Shown: positions 50,395 to 59,356, counted from the first letter of the stretch. The stretch: DNA of 64,000 nucleotides from Micromonospora fulviviridis (GCF_014648395.1 NZ_BMRA01000005.1:376011-440010), one strand, 5' to 3'. Notes: generated from the letters alone by a model not told the origin. Program-made: numbers and translations.

Positions 50395-50967
50395 TCAGGT
50401 CGCCTCCGGCGGCCGCGTCTCGTGGATGGCCAGTTCCTCCGCGGTCGCCCCGCCCCCGGCCGAGCCGGCGTCGTACGCGACGTTGTCGGTCTCCTGGTCG
50501 GTGTGCGCCCCCTCGTCCGGCTCGACCAGCCGCCCCACCTGGTGGTCGGCGACCGTGCCGAGCTGGCCGTGGTCGTAGATGGAGACCGGGGAGTGCGGGT
50601 CGGAGGTCGGGCCGGGGTCGATCACGTCGGCGTCGAGCTGGGCCTGCGCGGCGGCCTCCTCGCTGTCCGCCTCGGCCGCGATGTCCGGGTCGACCGGGCC
50701 GGCCAGCGGGTCGTCGGCGGCCCGCTCGTACTGCTCGCGCTGGAGCTTGTAGTCCAGCGACTCGCCGTCGAGCTGCTCCTCGGCGGTGGTGCCGAAGCGG
50801 TCCACGGCCACCGGGGTGCGGTCGCCGGGCAGCTGGGCCGGCTCCGGCCCGTCCGCCTCGCGTCCGGTCAGCACGTCGTCGTTGGCGGTCGAGTCGTCGT
50901 CGGCGGTGTCCGGCAGGCCCTCCGCCTCGGGGTCGGACACGGGGGTGGGGTACTCGTCGTCGCGCAT
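50395..50967 (-). CDS. DUF5709 domain-containing protein
   Basis: 190 aa. It is highly acidic and contains the DUF5709 pattern with LDYKLQREQYER and later DHQVGRLVEPDEG and DNVAYDAGSAGGGATAEELA. The family is actinobacterial, soluble and unassigned. ATG 50967 starts MRDDEYPTPVSDPEAEGLPD. Its stop is 3 bp from the response-regulator stop. It is downstream of the STAS-HATPase gene on the same strand with an 80-bp gap. Confidence 0.88.
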   Translation of the reverse strand: MRDDEYPTPVSDPEAEGLPDTADDDSTANDDVLTGREADGPEPAQLPGDRTPVAVDRFGTTAEEQLDGESLDYKLQREQYERAADDPLAGPVDPDIAAEADSEEAAAQAQLDADVIDPGPTSDPHSPVSIYDHGQLGTVADHQVGRLVEPDEGAHTDQETDNVAYDAGSAGGGATAEELAIHETRPPEAT

Positions 50968-51047
50968 GACCGGGATCTACCCACTGCGCTCGCCGGATTA
51001 ACCGCAACCGGCGGGGTGGATCGGGAGAAACGGGGCAAAAAGGGGCC

Positions 51048-51794
51048 TCAGCTGCGGAGCCGGGCCTCGTCCTCCGCGTGCAGCACGCACCAGACGACCT
51101 TGCCGTCCGGCAGCGGCGTGCTGCCCCAGCACCGGGCCACCGTGTCGATGAGCAGCAGCCCCCGCCCTCCGGTGGAGGTGAGCGGGGCCAGCCCGGCGTA
51201 CGCCGGCCGCCGGTGGGAGTGGTCCCCGACCGCCAGGTGCAGGGCGCCGTCCCGCGGCGCCACCCGGACGGTCATTGGCGTCCCGGCGTGCGCGACCACG
51301 TTGTTGACCATCTCGGTGACCGCGATGGAGGCCGGCTCGGCCAGCTCCGGCACGCCCCACCGGGCGCAGCCGTCGGCGACCACCGCCCGGGCCTCCCGGG
51401 CGGCCGCCACCACCGGGGGCAGGTCGGCGGTGAGCACCGCGGCCAGCGGCGCGTCGCGCAGCGCGGCCTGCGCCGCGTCGAGGGACCGGTGAACCGGCGC
51501 GGCGCCGCCCGGCCGGCCGGGCGGGTCCAGCACTAGCAGGCCGGCGGCGGGCCAGTCGGACGCCACCCGGTGCACCTCGTCGAGGACGTCCCGGGCCGCC
51601 GGGTCGGCGATCAGCACCCCGGACAGGTCGACGATCACCGCGCCCGGCCGCTGCCAGAGCCGGGCGAGCAGCGCGCCCCGCACGGCATCGAGCCCGGCCA
51701 GGTCCAGCACGCCGGTCAGCCGGACGACGGCGGAGGACTCGTCCGTCTCCACCAGGCAGCGCACGTCCGTCGGCATGATCGTCCCATTGTGCAT
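51048..51794 (-). CDS. STAS plus HATPase anti-sigma/antagonist fusion protein
   Basis: 248 aa. The N-terminal half is a STAS domain (VVRLTGVLDLAGLDAVRGAL, VIVDLSGVLIADPAARD) and the C-terminal half an RsbW-like ATPase (ITEMVNNVVAHAG-type N box as AVTEMVNNVVAHAG, GGRGLLLIDTVA). A fused antagonist and kinase in one chain suggests an internal partner-switch. The STAS phosphoacceptor Ser is replaced in this segment (DLSGVLIADPAAR keeps Ser before Gly). ATG 51794 or 51776 could be the start. Confidence 0.85.
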   Translation of the reverse strand: MHNGTIMPTDVRCLVETDESSAVVRLTGVLDLAGLDAVRGALLARLWQRPGAVIVDLSGVLIADPAARDVLDEVHRVASDWPAAGLLVLDPPGRPGGAAPVHRSLDAAQAALRDAPLAAVLTADLPPVVAAAREARAVVADGCARWGVPELAEPASIAVTEMVNNVVAHAGTPMTVRVAPRDGALHLAVGDHSHRRPAYAGLAPLTSTGGRGLLLIDTVARCWGSTPLPDGKVVWCVLHAEDEARLRS

Positions 51795-51832
51795 GCCCGC
51801 CCCCCGACGCGCATCAGTCCGGTCCGCGGGAC

Positions 51833-52834
51833 TCATCCGCGTTCCGTACGGGAACGTCGGCTCATGGCCGCCACGGTGCCGACGGCCGTGCCGGCCGCCG
51901 CCAGCCCGAAGGCCGCCGTCAGGCGGATCAGCTGCGCGCGCCGGCCCTGCCACCCGTCGGTCCGCTCTGCCGCCGCGTCCGCCCGGAACACGTTGCCGGT
52001 GGCGTCCAGGCGTACGCCCGGGCCGAACTGGGTGCGCGCGGCGTACCAGCCGAGCACCCGCTCGGCCAGCGCCGGGGCGAGCCGCCACTGGATCCCCATG
52101 AGCCGGGCCGCGCCCCCGGCGTACGCCTCCCGCCGTGGCCGGCGCAGCAGCCGGACGATCGTCTCGGCCACCATCTCCGGCGGGTAGACCGGTGGGGGCG
52201 GGGTCAGCTCCCGGCCGGTGTGGTTGGCGGCGTGCCGGAAGAACGGGGTGTCGATGGTGGCCGGCAGCACCGTGCAGAGCGAGATGTGGCCCCGGCCGGT
52301 CACCCGCAGCTCCTGCCGGACCGTGTCGGCCAACCCACGGATCGCGTGCTTCGTGGCGTTGTACGCCGACTGGTACGGCATGGCCACCTCGGCCAGCACC
52401 GAGGCGTTGTTGACCAGCACCCCGCCGCCGCCCGCGTCGAGCCAGGGCAGGGCCGCCCTGGTCCCGTACACGGTGCCGAGCAGGTTCACCTCGACCACCC
52501 GGCGGAACTCGATCACCGGGATCTCGTCGAAGAGCCCCACCGTGCCCACCGCCGCGTTGTTGACCCAGGCGTCGATCCGGCCGAACTCGGCCGCCGCCCG
52601 CGCCGCGAGCCGCACCACCGCCTCCGGGTCCGTCACGTCGGTCGGCACCACCAGGGCCCGCCCGCCCAACTCCCGGCAGCGGTCGGCGACCCGGTGCAGC
52701 GCCTCCTCGCTCCGGGCGGCCAGCACCACGTCGGCGCCCCGGCGGGCCAGCGCGTACCCGGTGGCCGCGCCGATGCCGCTGGAGGCGCCCGTGATCACGA
52801 CCGTGGCGTCGTCGAGGCTGCGGGTGAGAGGCAT
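51833..52834 (-). CDS. SDR family oxidoreductase with C-terminal membrane segment
   Basis: 333 aa. The Rossmann motif TGASSGIG, the NNAAVG motif, and the catalytic YxxxK (YNATK) with upstream Ser in NNASVLAEV are present. A hydrophobic stretch near the C terminus (LTAAFGLAAAGTAVGTVAAM) may anchor it to the membrane. Substrate unknown; classical SDRs use NAD(P)H. ATG 52834 is used; the RBS is weak. It is upstream of the STAS-HATPase gene on the same strand, 38 bp apart. Confidence 0.9.
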   Translation of the reverse strand: MPLTRSLDDATVVITGASSGIGAATGYALARRGADVVLAARSEEALHRVADRCRELGGRALVVPTDVTDPEAVVRLAARAAAEFGRIDAWVNNAAVGTVGLFDEIPVIEFRRVVEVNLLGTVYGTRAALPWLDAGGGGVLVNNASVLAEVAMPYQSAYNATKHAIRGLADTVRQELRVTGRGHISLCTVLPATIDTPFFRHAANHTGRELTPPPPVYPPEMVAETIVRLLRRPRREAYAGGAARLMGIQWRLAPALAERVLGWYAARTQFGPGVRLDATGNVFRADAAAERTDGWQGRRAQLIRLTAAFGLAAAGTAVGTVAAMSRRSRTERG

Positions 52835-53072
52835 TCTTCGCCCGTACCCCCGGTCCGGCCGGGTCATGCCGCCCGAGTCGCCCGGATCACGGTTGGTTTG
52901 CCGCCCGTCCGGGCAACCTGTCCGTAAGGCGACCGCGCCGCGCGCTGTCCCATCCGCGCGACGGCCCGCCGGTCCGCTCCCGATCTGCCAGGTTTCGGCG
53001 CACCGGGGCCGGGTTAATGGGACCCTCTGACCGGAGGACTCCACCGCTCGCGAGAACGCATGGAGGTGCACC

Positions 53073-54311
53073 ATGCGCGTCGGCCTTGTGTGCGCGCACG
53101 CCGGCTCGTCCGTCGACGGTCCCACCGTCGGGACGCACCAGCACATCGCGCGGGTGGCGGCCGAGCTCGCCGCACGGGGCCACGACGTCCGGGTGTACGA
53201 GCGCCGCGACGCGCCGGGCCAGGAATCCGTCGACGTGGACGGCTACCACCTGGAGCGCGTCCCGGTCGGCCCGCCCGCCCCGCTGCCCACCGCCGAGCTG
53301 GTGCCGTACGTGACCGAGTTCGGCCGCTGGCTGGCGCAGCGATGGTCCGGCGACTGGACCCCCGAGGTGGTGCACGGGCACTACTGGGTCGGCGGGCTGG
53401 CGGCGGCACACGCCGTCCGCGAGACCGACATCCCGGTGGTGCAGACCTTCCACTCGCTCGGCGTCGAGCAGCTGCGCCACCTCGGCGGCGGGTACGACGG
53501 GCCGGGGGAGCGGATCCCGCTGGAACGGGCGCTGACCCGGGCCGTCGACATCGCGGTCGCCCAGTGCAACGACGAGGTCGACGAGCTGACCCGGATGGGA
53601 CTCCAGCGCACCTCGGTGGCGATGGTGCCGACCGGGGTGGACACCGCGCAGTTCCACCCGGACGGCGAGGCGGCACCTCGCGACCAGCGGGCCCGCATCC
53701 TCTCCGTCGGCGGGCTCGCGCCCGGGCACGGCCAGGACGACCTGATCCGGGCCATGCGGCTGGTCGGCGACGCCGAGCTGGTGATCGCCGGTGGCCCGCC
53801 GGCCGAGCAGCTCGCCAACCACGCCGAGGCGCGCCGGCTGCGCGAGCTGGCCGAGCGGACCGGGGTGGGCGAGCAGGTGAAGCTGGTCGGCGCGGTCCCG
53901 CACGACCAGATGGCCACCTGGTACCGCTCCGCCGACGTGGTCGCCTGCACCCCGCACTACGCGTCGGCCGGCCGGGTGTCGCTGGAGGCGATGGCCTGCG
54001 GCGTCCCGGTGGTCGGCTACGCCATGGGCGGTATCGCCGACGCGGTGGTCGACGAGGTGACCGGCAAGCTGGTGCCGCCCGGGGACGTACGCACGCTCGG
54101 CGTCACCCTGCGCCGGATCCTCGCCGACAACGCCGGGCGGTTCGCGTACGGGCACGCCGCGGTGGACCGGGTCCGGTGCAGCTACACCTGGGAACGGACG
54201 GCCGGCGCGCTGGAGCGGCTCTACGAGCGGGTGATCGGGCGGCGGAAGCCTGCCGAGCCGCCGGCCCCCGTCGAGGTGGCCGCCGAGCGCGGACCCGTCG
54301 AGGCGGCCTGA
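53073..54311 (+). CDS. Glycosyltransferase family 4-like protein
   Basis: 412 aa, GT-B fold. The N-terminal domain has VCAHAGSSVDGPTVGTHQHI, VVHGHYWVGGLAAAHA and TFHSLG. The C-terminal donor domain has the PTGVDTAQF hinge, ILSVGGLAPGHGQDDLI, and SLEAMACGVPVVGYAMGGIA, the GT4 E-x7-E region. It probably uses a nucleotide sugar; the acceptor is unknown. GGAGGT lies 5 nt before ATG 53073. It starts 238 bp from the SDR gene, divergent. Confidence 0.93.
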   Translation: MRVGLVCAHAGSSVDGPTVGTHQHIARVAAELAARGHDVRVYERRDAPGQESVDVDGYHLERVPVGPPAPLPTAELVPYVTEFGRWLAQRWSGDWTPEVVHGHYWVGGLAAAHAVRETDIPVVQTFHSLGVEQLRHLGGGYDGPGERIPLERALTRAVDIAVAQCNDEVDELTRMGLQRTSVAMVPTGVDTAQFHPDGEAAPRDQRARILSVGGLAPGHGQDDLIRAMRLVGDAELVIAGGPPAEQLANHAEARRLRELAERTGVGEQVKLVGAVPHDQMATWYRSADVVACTPHYASAGRVSLEAMACGVPVVGYAMGGIADAVVDEVTGKLVPPGDVRTLGVTLRRILADNAGRFAYGHAAVDRVRCSYTWERTAGALERLYERVIGRRKPAEPPAPVEVAAERGPVEAA

Positions 54312-54312
54312 C

Positions 54313-55212
54313 TCAGCGCCGGGCGCGGACGGCCGAGCCGGCCCCGATCATCGCGGGCTCCCGGTCCCGCGCCACCGCGTGGTGGTGCTGCGGCTCGGCG
54401 TAGCGGGTCAGGCCGACCACGGCGGCCAGCGTGGCCAGGAAGCCGAGCCCGGCCAGCCACTCCCTGCCCGGCCAGATCCGGTCGTCGAGCAGCAGCAGGC
54501 CGACGATCGCCGCGGGCACCGCCCCGGCGGCGTCCATGGCGGCCACCGCGGCCGTGGTCGAGCCGCGCTGCATGGCCAGGCCGAGCAGGAGTTGGCCCAC
54601 CACCGAGTGGGCGATCAGCAGGTAGAGCAGCGGGTCACGGACGAACGCCTCCGCCGAGTCGGCCGAGGCGAGCGGCCGGGCCGCAACCGCGGCGGCGGAG
54701 AACGCCATCCCGGCCAGCGAGCCCAGCACCACGGAGCCGGGCGCGCCGTGCAGCCGGACGGCGAAGAAGCCGAGCACCGCGATCACCCCGAGCGCCACCG
54801 CCAGGCCGACCAGCCCGGCGGTGCCGAGCTGCCGGGACGGCGCCGGCTGGGCGGCCAGCACCAGCGCGGTGATCCCGCCGAACAGGAGCACCAGCAGCGC
54901 CACCTCGGCGGCCGGCAGGCGCCACTTGAGCACCAGCACGCCGAGTACGGCGGTCACCCCCAGCCCGGCCGCCACGCTCGCCTGGACCAGGAACAGCGGC
55001 AGGTCGCGGCGGGCCAGGAAGGCCAGCACGAAGCCGACGACCTGGCAGGAGAGCCCGACCAGGTAGGTCCGGTGACTGGCCAGCCGGATCAGCAGCCCGG
55101 GATCGAAGGTGTGGTGCACGGTGGTGCGCGCCGCGGCCACCGACTGGAGGAGGTTGGCGAAGCCGTACGCGACGATCATCGCCGCCAGGAAGCACCAACC
55201 GGAGGAGACCAC
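54313..55212 (-). CDS. EamA/DMT-like membrane transporter
   Basis: 299 aa with 9-10 hydrophobic segments arranged as two halves, as in the drug/metabolite transporter superfamily. Its N terminus (MVSSGWCFLAAMIVAYGFAN) already starts a membrane helix. Substrate unknown. It ends 1 bp from the glycosyltransferase stop (convergent). The next gene upstream on the strand, HisN-like, ends 27 bp away at 55240 on the same strand, so it may be read with the HisN-like and rsgA-aroA genes. Confidence 0.82.
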   Translation of the reverse strand: MVSSGWCFLAAMIVAYGFANLLQSVAAARTTVHHTFDPGLLIRLASHRTYLVGLSCQVVGFVLAFLARRDLPLFLVQASVAAGLGVTAVLGVLVLKWRLPAAEVALLVLLFGGITALVLAAQPAPSRQLGTAGLVGLAVALGVIAVLGFFAVRLHGAPGSVVLGSLAGMAFSAAAVAARPLASADSAEAFVRDPLLYLLIAHSVVGQLLLGLAMQRGSTTAAVAAMDAAGAVPAAIVGLLLLDDRIWPGREWLAGLGFLATLAAVVGLTRYAEPQHHHAVARDREPAMIGAGSAVRARR

Positions 55213-55239
55213 CTGGCGAGGATAGAGGCTACCGGTGGG

Positions 55240-56058
55240 TCAGCGCGCGGCTGGCCGGCCGAGCCGGGCCAGGATGTCGTCGTGCAGCGGGCCGTTGCTG
55301 GCGATGGCGCTGAGGTCACCCGCGCCGTCGCCGGCCAGGGCCGGCCGGCCGGCCAGGTCGGTGAACGTGCCGCCGGCCTCGGTGACGATCGGGACCAGCG
55401 CCGCGACGTCCCAGAGCGACAGCTCCGGCTCCACCATCACGTCCAGCGCCCCCTCGGCCAGCAGCATGTAGCCGTAGAAGTCGCCGTACGCCCGGCTGCG
55501 CCAGGCGTCCCGCATGATCTGGAGCACCGGCTCCAGCCGGCCGGCTTCCTCCCAGCCGGTGAGCGAGGAGTAGCAGAAGCTGGCGTCGGCCAGGGTGGTC
55601 ACCCCGGAGACCCGGATCGGGGCGCCGGAGGCCAGGTCGGGGCCGGCGAAGGCGCCCGCGCCGCGGGCCGCCCACCAGCGCCGGCCGAGCGCCGGGGCGG
55701 ACACCAGGCCGAGCACGGCCCGGTCGCCCTCCAGCAGCGCGATGAGGGTGGCCCAGACGGGTACGCCCCGGACGAAGTTCTTGGTGCCGTCGATCGGGTC
55801 GACGATCCACCGCCGCCCGTCCGGGCCGGTGGCCGGCTGCTCGCCGTACTCCTCGCCGAGCAGGCCGTCGCCGGGACGGTGGGTGGCCAGCAGGGACCGG
55901 ATCTCCCGCTCGACGGCGGTGTCCGCGTCGGAGACCGGGGTCAGGTCGGGCTTCGACTCCACCCGCAGGTCCAGGGCGCGGAACCGGGCCGTGGAGAGGG
56001 CGTCGGCGGCGTCCGCGAGCCGGTGGGCGAGGGCGAGGTCGTCGGCGTACCCGGTCAT
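55240..56058 (-). CDS. hisN: Histidinol-phosphatase, inositol monophosphatase family
   Basis: 272 aa. Family motifs: GEEYGEQPA, WIVDPIDGTKNFVRGVPVWA and SLWDVAALVPIVTEAGG. In actinobacteria this branch (HisN) acts on histidinol phosphate; inositol phosphate is the alternative substrate. ATG 56058 is chosen because TACCGT ends 7 nt upstream, a leaderless start; GTG 56067 overlaps that box. The gene is immediately downstream of rsgA in the strand direction. Confidence 0.88.
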   Translation of the reverse strand: MTGYADDLALAHRLADAADALSTARFRALDLRVESKPDLTPVSDADTAVEREIRSLLATHRPGDGLLGEEYGEQPATGPDGRRWIVDPIDGTKNFVRGVPVWATLIALLEGDRAVLGLVSAPALGRRWWAARGAGAFAGPDLASGAPIRVSGVTTLADASFCYSSLTGWEEAGRLEPVLQIMRDAWRSRAYGDFYGYMLLAEGALDVMVEPELSLWDVAALVPIVTEAGGTFTDLAGRPALAGDGAGDLSAIASNGPLHDDILARLGRPAAR

Positions 56059-56065
56059 GGTCGAC

Positions 56066-56071
56066 ACGGTA
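56066..56071 (-). promoter_or_regulatory. -10 box of hisN
   Basis: On the minus strand TACCGT (56071-56066) ends 7 nt before the hisN ATG. It suggests a leaderless message separate from aroA-rsgA. Confidence 0.55.
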
Positions 56072-56118
56072 GCGACGCCCGCCCGGCCGCGACCGGCGGG
56101 TGGCCGGGGTTCCGCCGG

Positions 56119-57201
56119 TCAGGAACCGGCGAGCGGGTCGCCGGGGTTCCGCTCGGGCTCGCGCGGATCGCCCTCGCCGCTGCGGGAGGCCAGCAGCCGC
56201 CGGTACGAGGCCAGCCGGCGCGGGTCGGCCTTGCCGGCGGCCACCCAGGCGTCCAGCGCGCAGTCCGCCTCCTCGGCGGTGTGCTGGCAGTTGGCCGGGC
56301 AGTCGACCGTCGCCTCCACGAGGTCGGGGAAGCCGTGCAGCAGGCTCTCCCCGGAGACGTGCGCCAGCCCGAAGCTGCGTACCCCCGGGGTGTCGATGAT
56401 CCAGCCGGGGTCGCTGTCGGCCTCGGGGAGTGGGGGCAGCCGGAGCGCCACGGCGCTGGTCGAGGTGTGCCGGCCCCGGCCGATCGCGCTGACCGTGCCG
56501 ACCGCCCGGTCGGCCGCCGGGACGAGGCGGTTGACCAGCGTCGACTTGCCCACCCCGGAGTGCCCCACCAGGACCGAGATCCGCCCAGCGAGCAGCGCGC
56601 GCAGCGCGGCCAGGTCGGAGTCCGGCCGGATCAGCACGTACGGCAGCTCCAGCTCGGTGTAGTAGCCGATCACCGCCTCGGGGCCGGCCAGGTCGGCCTT
56701 GGTCAGGCAGAGCAGCGGCTCGATGTCGGCGTCGTACGCGGCCACCAGGCAGCGGTCGATGAACCCGGTGCGCGGCGGCGGGTCGGCCAGCGCGCTGACG
56801 ATCACGAGCTGGTCGGCGTTCGCGACGACCACCCGTTCCAGCCGCCCCTCGGCCGTGGTGGCGTCGTCCTCGGCGGTGCGCCGCAGCACCGAGCGGCGCT
56901 CGGCGATCCGGACGATCCGGGCCAGCGCGCCGGGTGCGCCGGAGGTGTCGCCGACCAGGCCCACCCGGTCGCCCACCACCACCGACTTGCGGCCCAGCTC
57001 GCGCGCCCGCATGGCGGTGACGGTCGGGTCGTCCGGCCCGGCGTCGGGGAACACGCAGGTGTAGCGCCCCCGGTCGACGGCGACCACGAACCCGTCGACG
57101 GCGTCCTCGTGGCGGGGCCGGGTGCGCGTACGTGGGCGCGACGACTTGCCGGGTCGGACCCGTACGTCGTCCTCGTCGTACTCCCGCCGCCTGGTCGCCA
57201 G
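56119..57201 (-). CDS. rsgA: Ribosome small-subunit-dependent GTPase A, probable CTG start
   Basis: 360 aa if started at CTG 57201. RsgA releases late 30S assembly factors. The circularly permuted GTPase motifs are TKAD (G4), GHSGVGKST (G1) and DTPGVRSF (G3), followed by the zinc motif CPANCQH with further Cys. The frame from 57201 encodes the conserved N terminus DEDDVRVRPGK, SRPRTRTRP, HEDAVDGFVV. No ATG, GTG or TTG exists in frame before GTG 57087, which would drop that segment. GGGGGGA lies 4 nt before the CTG. It is 15 bp after the aroA stop. Confidence 0.88.
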   Translation of the reverse strand: MATRRREYDEDDVRVRPGKSSRPRTRTRPRHEDAVDGFVVAVDRGRYTCVFPDAGPDDPTVTAMRARELGRKSVVVGDRVGLVGDTSGAPGALARIVRIAERRSVLRRTAEDDATTAEGRLERVVVANADQLVIVSALADPPPRTGFIDRCLVAAYDADIEPLLCLTKADLAGPEAVIGYYTELELPYVLIRPDSDLAALRALLAGRISVLVGHSGVGKSTLVNRLVPAADRAVGTVSAIGRGRHTSTSAVALRLPPLPEADSDPGWIIDTPGVRSFGLAHVSGESLLHGFPDLVEATVDCPANCQHTAEEADCALDAWVAAGKADPRRLASYRRLLASRSGEGDPREPERNPGDPLAGS

Positions 57202-57216
57202 GACGTCCCCCCGTCG

Positions 57217-58518
57217 TCAGCTCTTGCCGGTCACCATCCCCGACCATAGTGCCGGGAACTCCGGCATGGTCTTCGAGGTGCACGACACGTCGTCGACCTC
57301 GATGCCGGGCACGGCCAGCCCGGCCACCGCCGCGGCGTGCGCCATCCGGTGGTCGTCGTACGTCCGGAACGTCCCGCCGCGCAGCGGGCGGGGCCGGATC
57401 TCCAGCCCGTCGGCGGTCTCGGTGAGGTCCGCGCCCAGCGCGGCGAACTCCTTCGCCAGCGCGGCGACCCGGTCGGTCTCGTGCCCGCGGATGTGCCCGA
57501 CGCCGGTCAGCCGGGACGGGGAGTCGGCGAGCATGGCCAGCGCGGTCAGCACCGGGGTCAGCTCGCCGACGTCGGAGAGGTCGGCGTCCAGCCCGCGGAC
57601 GGTCCCGGTGCCCCGCACGGTCAGCCCGGCGGTGCCCAACGTCACCTCGCCACCCATGCGGTGCAGCAGCCCGCGCAGCTGCTCGACCGGCTGGAGGCTG
57701 CTGCGCGGCCAGCCCTGGAGGGTGACCTCACCGCCGGTGACCAGGGCGGCGGCGAAGAACGGCGCCGCGCCGGAGAGGTCCGGCTCGATCTCCCAGCCGC
57801 GCCCGGTCAGCGGGCCGGGCTCGACCGTCCAGACGTCGGGGGTGGTGTCGTCGACCGCGGCCCCGGCGGCGCGCAGCATCTGCACGGTCATCCGCAGGTG
57901 CGGCGCGGACGGCACGGGCGGCCCCTCGTGCCGGACCACCACGCCCCGGTCGAAGCGGGGCCCGGCCAGCAGCAGCCCGGAGACGAGCTGGCTGGAGGCG
58001 GACGCGTCGATGACCACCTCGCCGCCGGTGACCCGGCCGGCGCCGAGGACGACCAGCGGGAGGCTGCCGGCCGGCGGGGCGTCGATGCGGACGCCGAGGG
58101 AGCGCAGCGCGCCGATCAGCGGGCCGAGCGGGCGGGTCCGGGCGTGCGGGTCGCCGTCGAAGGTGACCCGGCCCTCGGCCAGGCCGGCCACCGGCGGCAG
58201 GAACCGCATCACCGTGCCGGCCAGGCCGACGTCGACGTGCGCGGGGCCGACCAGCGGATGCGGCCGGACCAGCCAGCGGTCGTCGTCGGAGACCGACATG
58301 TGCGCGCCCAGCTGCCGCAGGCCGCCGGCCATCAACTCGGTGTCCCGGGCCCGCAGCGGCCGGTCGAGCGTCGACGGGCCGCTGGCCAGCGCGCCGAGCA
58401 CCAGGGCCCGGGCGGTCATCGACTTGGAGCCGGGCAGGCGCAGCGTCGCGGCGACCGGGTCGCTCGCGGTCGGCGCGGTCCACGGCTGCGGCGGCCGGGT
58501 CGCGGTCAGATTCCCCAC
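57217..58518 (-). CDS. aroA: 3-phosphoshikimate 1-carboxyvinyltransferase (EPSP synthase)
   Basis: 433 aa. It carries LPGSKSMTARALVLGALA, LAGTVMRFLPPVAGL, the SSQLVSGLLLAG motif and the C-terminal YDDHRMAHAAAVAGL. It makes EPSP in the shikimate pathway. The usual SKSxTNRA reads SKSMTARA here. GTG 58518 is chosen, 6 nt after minus-strand CAGAAT; GTG 58524 abuts the box. rsgA follows 15 bp after its stop, so the two are an operon. Confidence 0.93.
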   Translation of the reverse strand: MGNLTATRPPQPWTAPTASDPVAATLRLPGSKSMTARALVLGALASGPSTLDRPLRARDTELMAGGLRQLGAHMSVSDDDRWLVRPHPLVGPAHVDVGLAGTVMRFLPPVAGLAEGRVTFDGDPHARTRPLGPLIGALRSLGVRIDAPPAGSLPLVVLGAGRVTGGEVVIDASASSQLVSGLLLAGPRFDRGVVVRHEGPPVPSAPHLRMTVQMLRAAGAAVDDTTPDVWTVEPGPLTGRGWEIEPDLSGAAPFFAAALVTGGEVTLQGWPRSSLQPVEQLRGLLHRMGGEVTLGTAGLTVRGTGTVRGLDADLSDVGELTPVLTALAMLADSPSRLTGVGHIRGHETDRVAALAKEFAALGADLTETADGLEIRPRPLRGGTFRTYDDHRMAHAAAVAGLAVPGIEVDDVSCTSKTMPEFPALWSGMVTGKS

Positions 58519-58524
58519 GCTCAC

Positions 58525-58613
58525 ATTCTGCCAACTCCACGGGCCGGTGGAACCGCGCGTCTCGCCTGCTCCCGGTTGGCGGGACAGCCGGAACGCCGGC
58601 GGCGGGTTAGCGT
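58525..58613. promoter_or_regulatory. Divergent promoters of aroA and the SRAP gene
   Basis: On the minus strand CAGAAT (58530-58525) ends 6 nt before aroA GTG 58518. On the plus strand TAGCGT (58608-58613) ends 7 nt before ATG 58621. Both fit leaderless transcription. Confidence 0.5.
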
Positions 58614-58620
58614 TGGCGCC

Positions 58621-59328
58621 ATGTGCGGGAGGTACGCGACGACCCGGAGCGCGGGTGACCTGAGCGCGCTGTTCGAGTCGTCCGACTCCACCGGCGGGGT
58701 CGGGCCGGACTACAACGTCGCCCCGACCGATCCCGTGCCGCTGGTCCGGCTGGCCCCGGAGGGGCACCGGCTGCTCTCGGTCGGCCGCTGGGGGCTGGTC
58801 CCGCACTGGTCGCGCACCGCCGCGGGCGCCGCCCGCATGATCAACGCGCGGGCGGAGACGGTCGCCACCAGCCGGGCGTACGCCCCGTCGTTCGCCCGCC
58901 GGCGCTGCCTGGTCCCGGCCGACGGCTGGTACGAGTGGGTCCGGCAGGCCGACGGCCGGCGCCAGCCCTACTTCATGACCCCCCGCGACGGTTCGGTGCT
59001 GGCCTTCGCCGGCATCTGGTCGGCCTGGGAGGCCGCCGGCGAGGCCCGGCTCACCTTCAGCGTGCTCACCACGGCGGCGGTCGGCGAACTGGCCGAGGTG
59101 CACGACCGGATGCCGCTGCTGCTGCCCCGGGAGCGCTGGGCGTCCTGGCTCGGCCCGACCGCCGAGCCCGCCGCGCTGCTCGTGCCGCCCGCCCCGGACT
59201 GGCTCGCCGGGCTGGAGATCCGGCCGGTCTCGCCGGCGGTCGGCGACGTCCGCAACGACGGCCCGGAGCTGACCGCCCGGGTCCCGCTGGCGCGTGCGGA
59301 GGCCGACACGGAAATGACGCTGTTCTGA
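58621..59328 (+). CDS. SOS response-associated peptidase (SRAP, YedK/HMCES)
   Basis: 235 aa. The catalytic Cys2 is in MCGRYATT, followed by NARAET and a conserved His in EVHDRMPLLL. SRAP proteins cross-link to abasic sites in single-stranded DNA. The initiator Met must be removed, and the start is certain since Cys2 is essential. ATG 58621 follows TAGCGT by 7 nt. It is a DNA-repair neighbour to nothing obvious; aroA is divergent. Confidence 0.96.
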   Translation: MCGRYATTRSAGDLSALFESSDSTGGVGPDYNVAPTDPVPLVRLAPEGHRLLSVGRWGLVPHWSRTAAGAARMINARAETVATSRAYAPSFARRRCLVPADGWYEWVRQADGRRQPYFMTPRDGSVLAFAGIWSAWEAAGEARLTFSVLTTAAVGELAEVHDRMPLLLPRERWASWLGPTAEPAALLVPPAPDWLAGLEIRPVSPAVGDVRNDGPELTARVPLARAEADTEMTLF

Positions 59329-59334
59329 TCACGC

Positions 59335-59356
59335 TCAGCACATTGTCGTGTGCTGA
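59335..59356 (+). terminator. Terminator of the SRAP gene
   Basis: An 8-bp perfect stem (TCAGCACA 59335-59342 with 59349-59356) has a 6-nt loop, followed by TTTG, a few nt after the stop. Confidence 0.55.

Noticed and set aside
57087..57089. GTG 57087 as the rsgA start.
   Set aside because: It removes the conserved N terminus seen in frame just upstream, next to the aroA stop.
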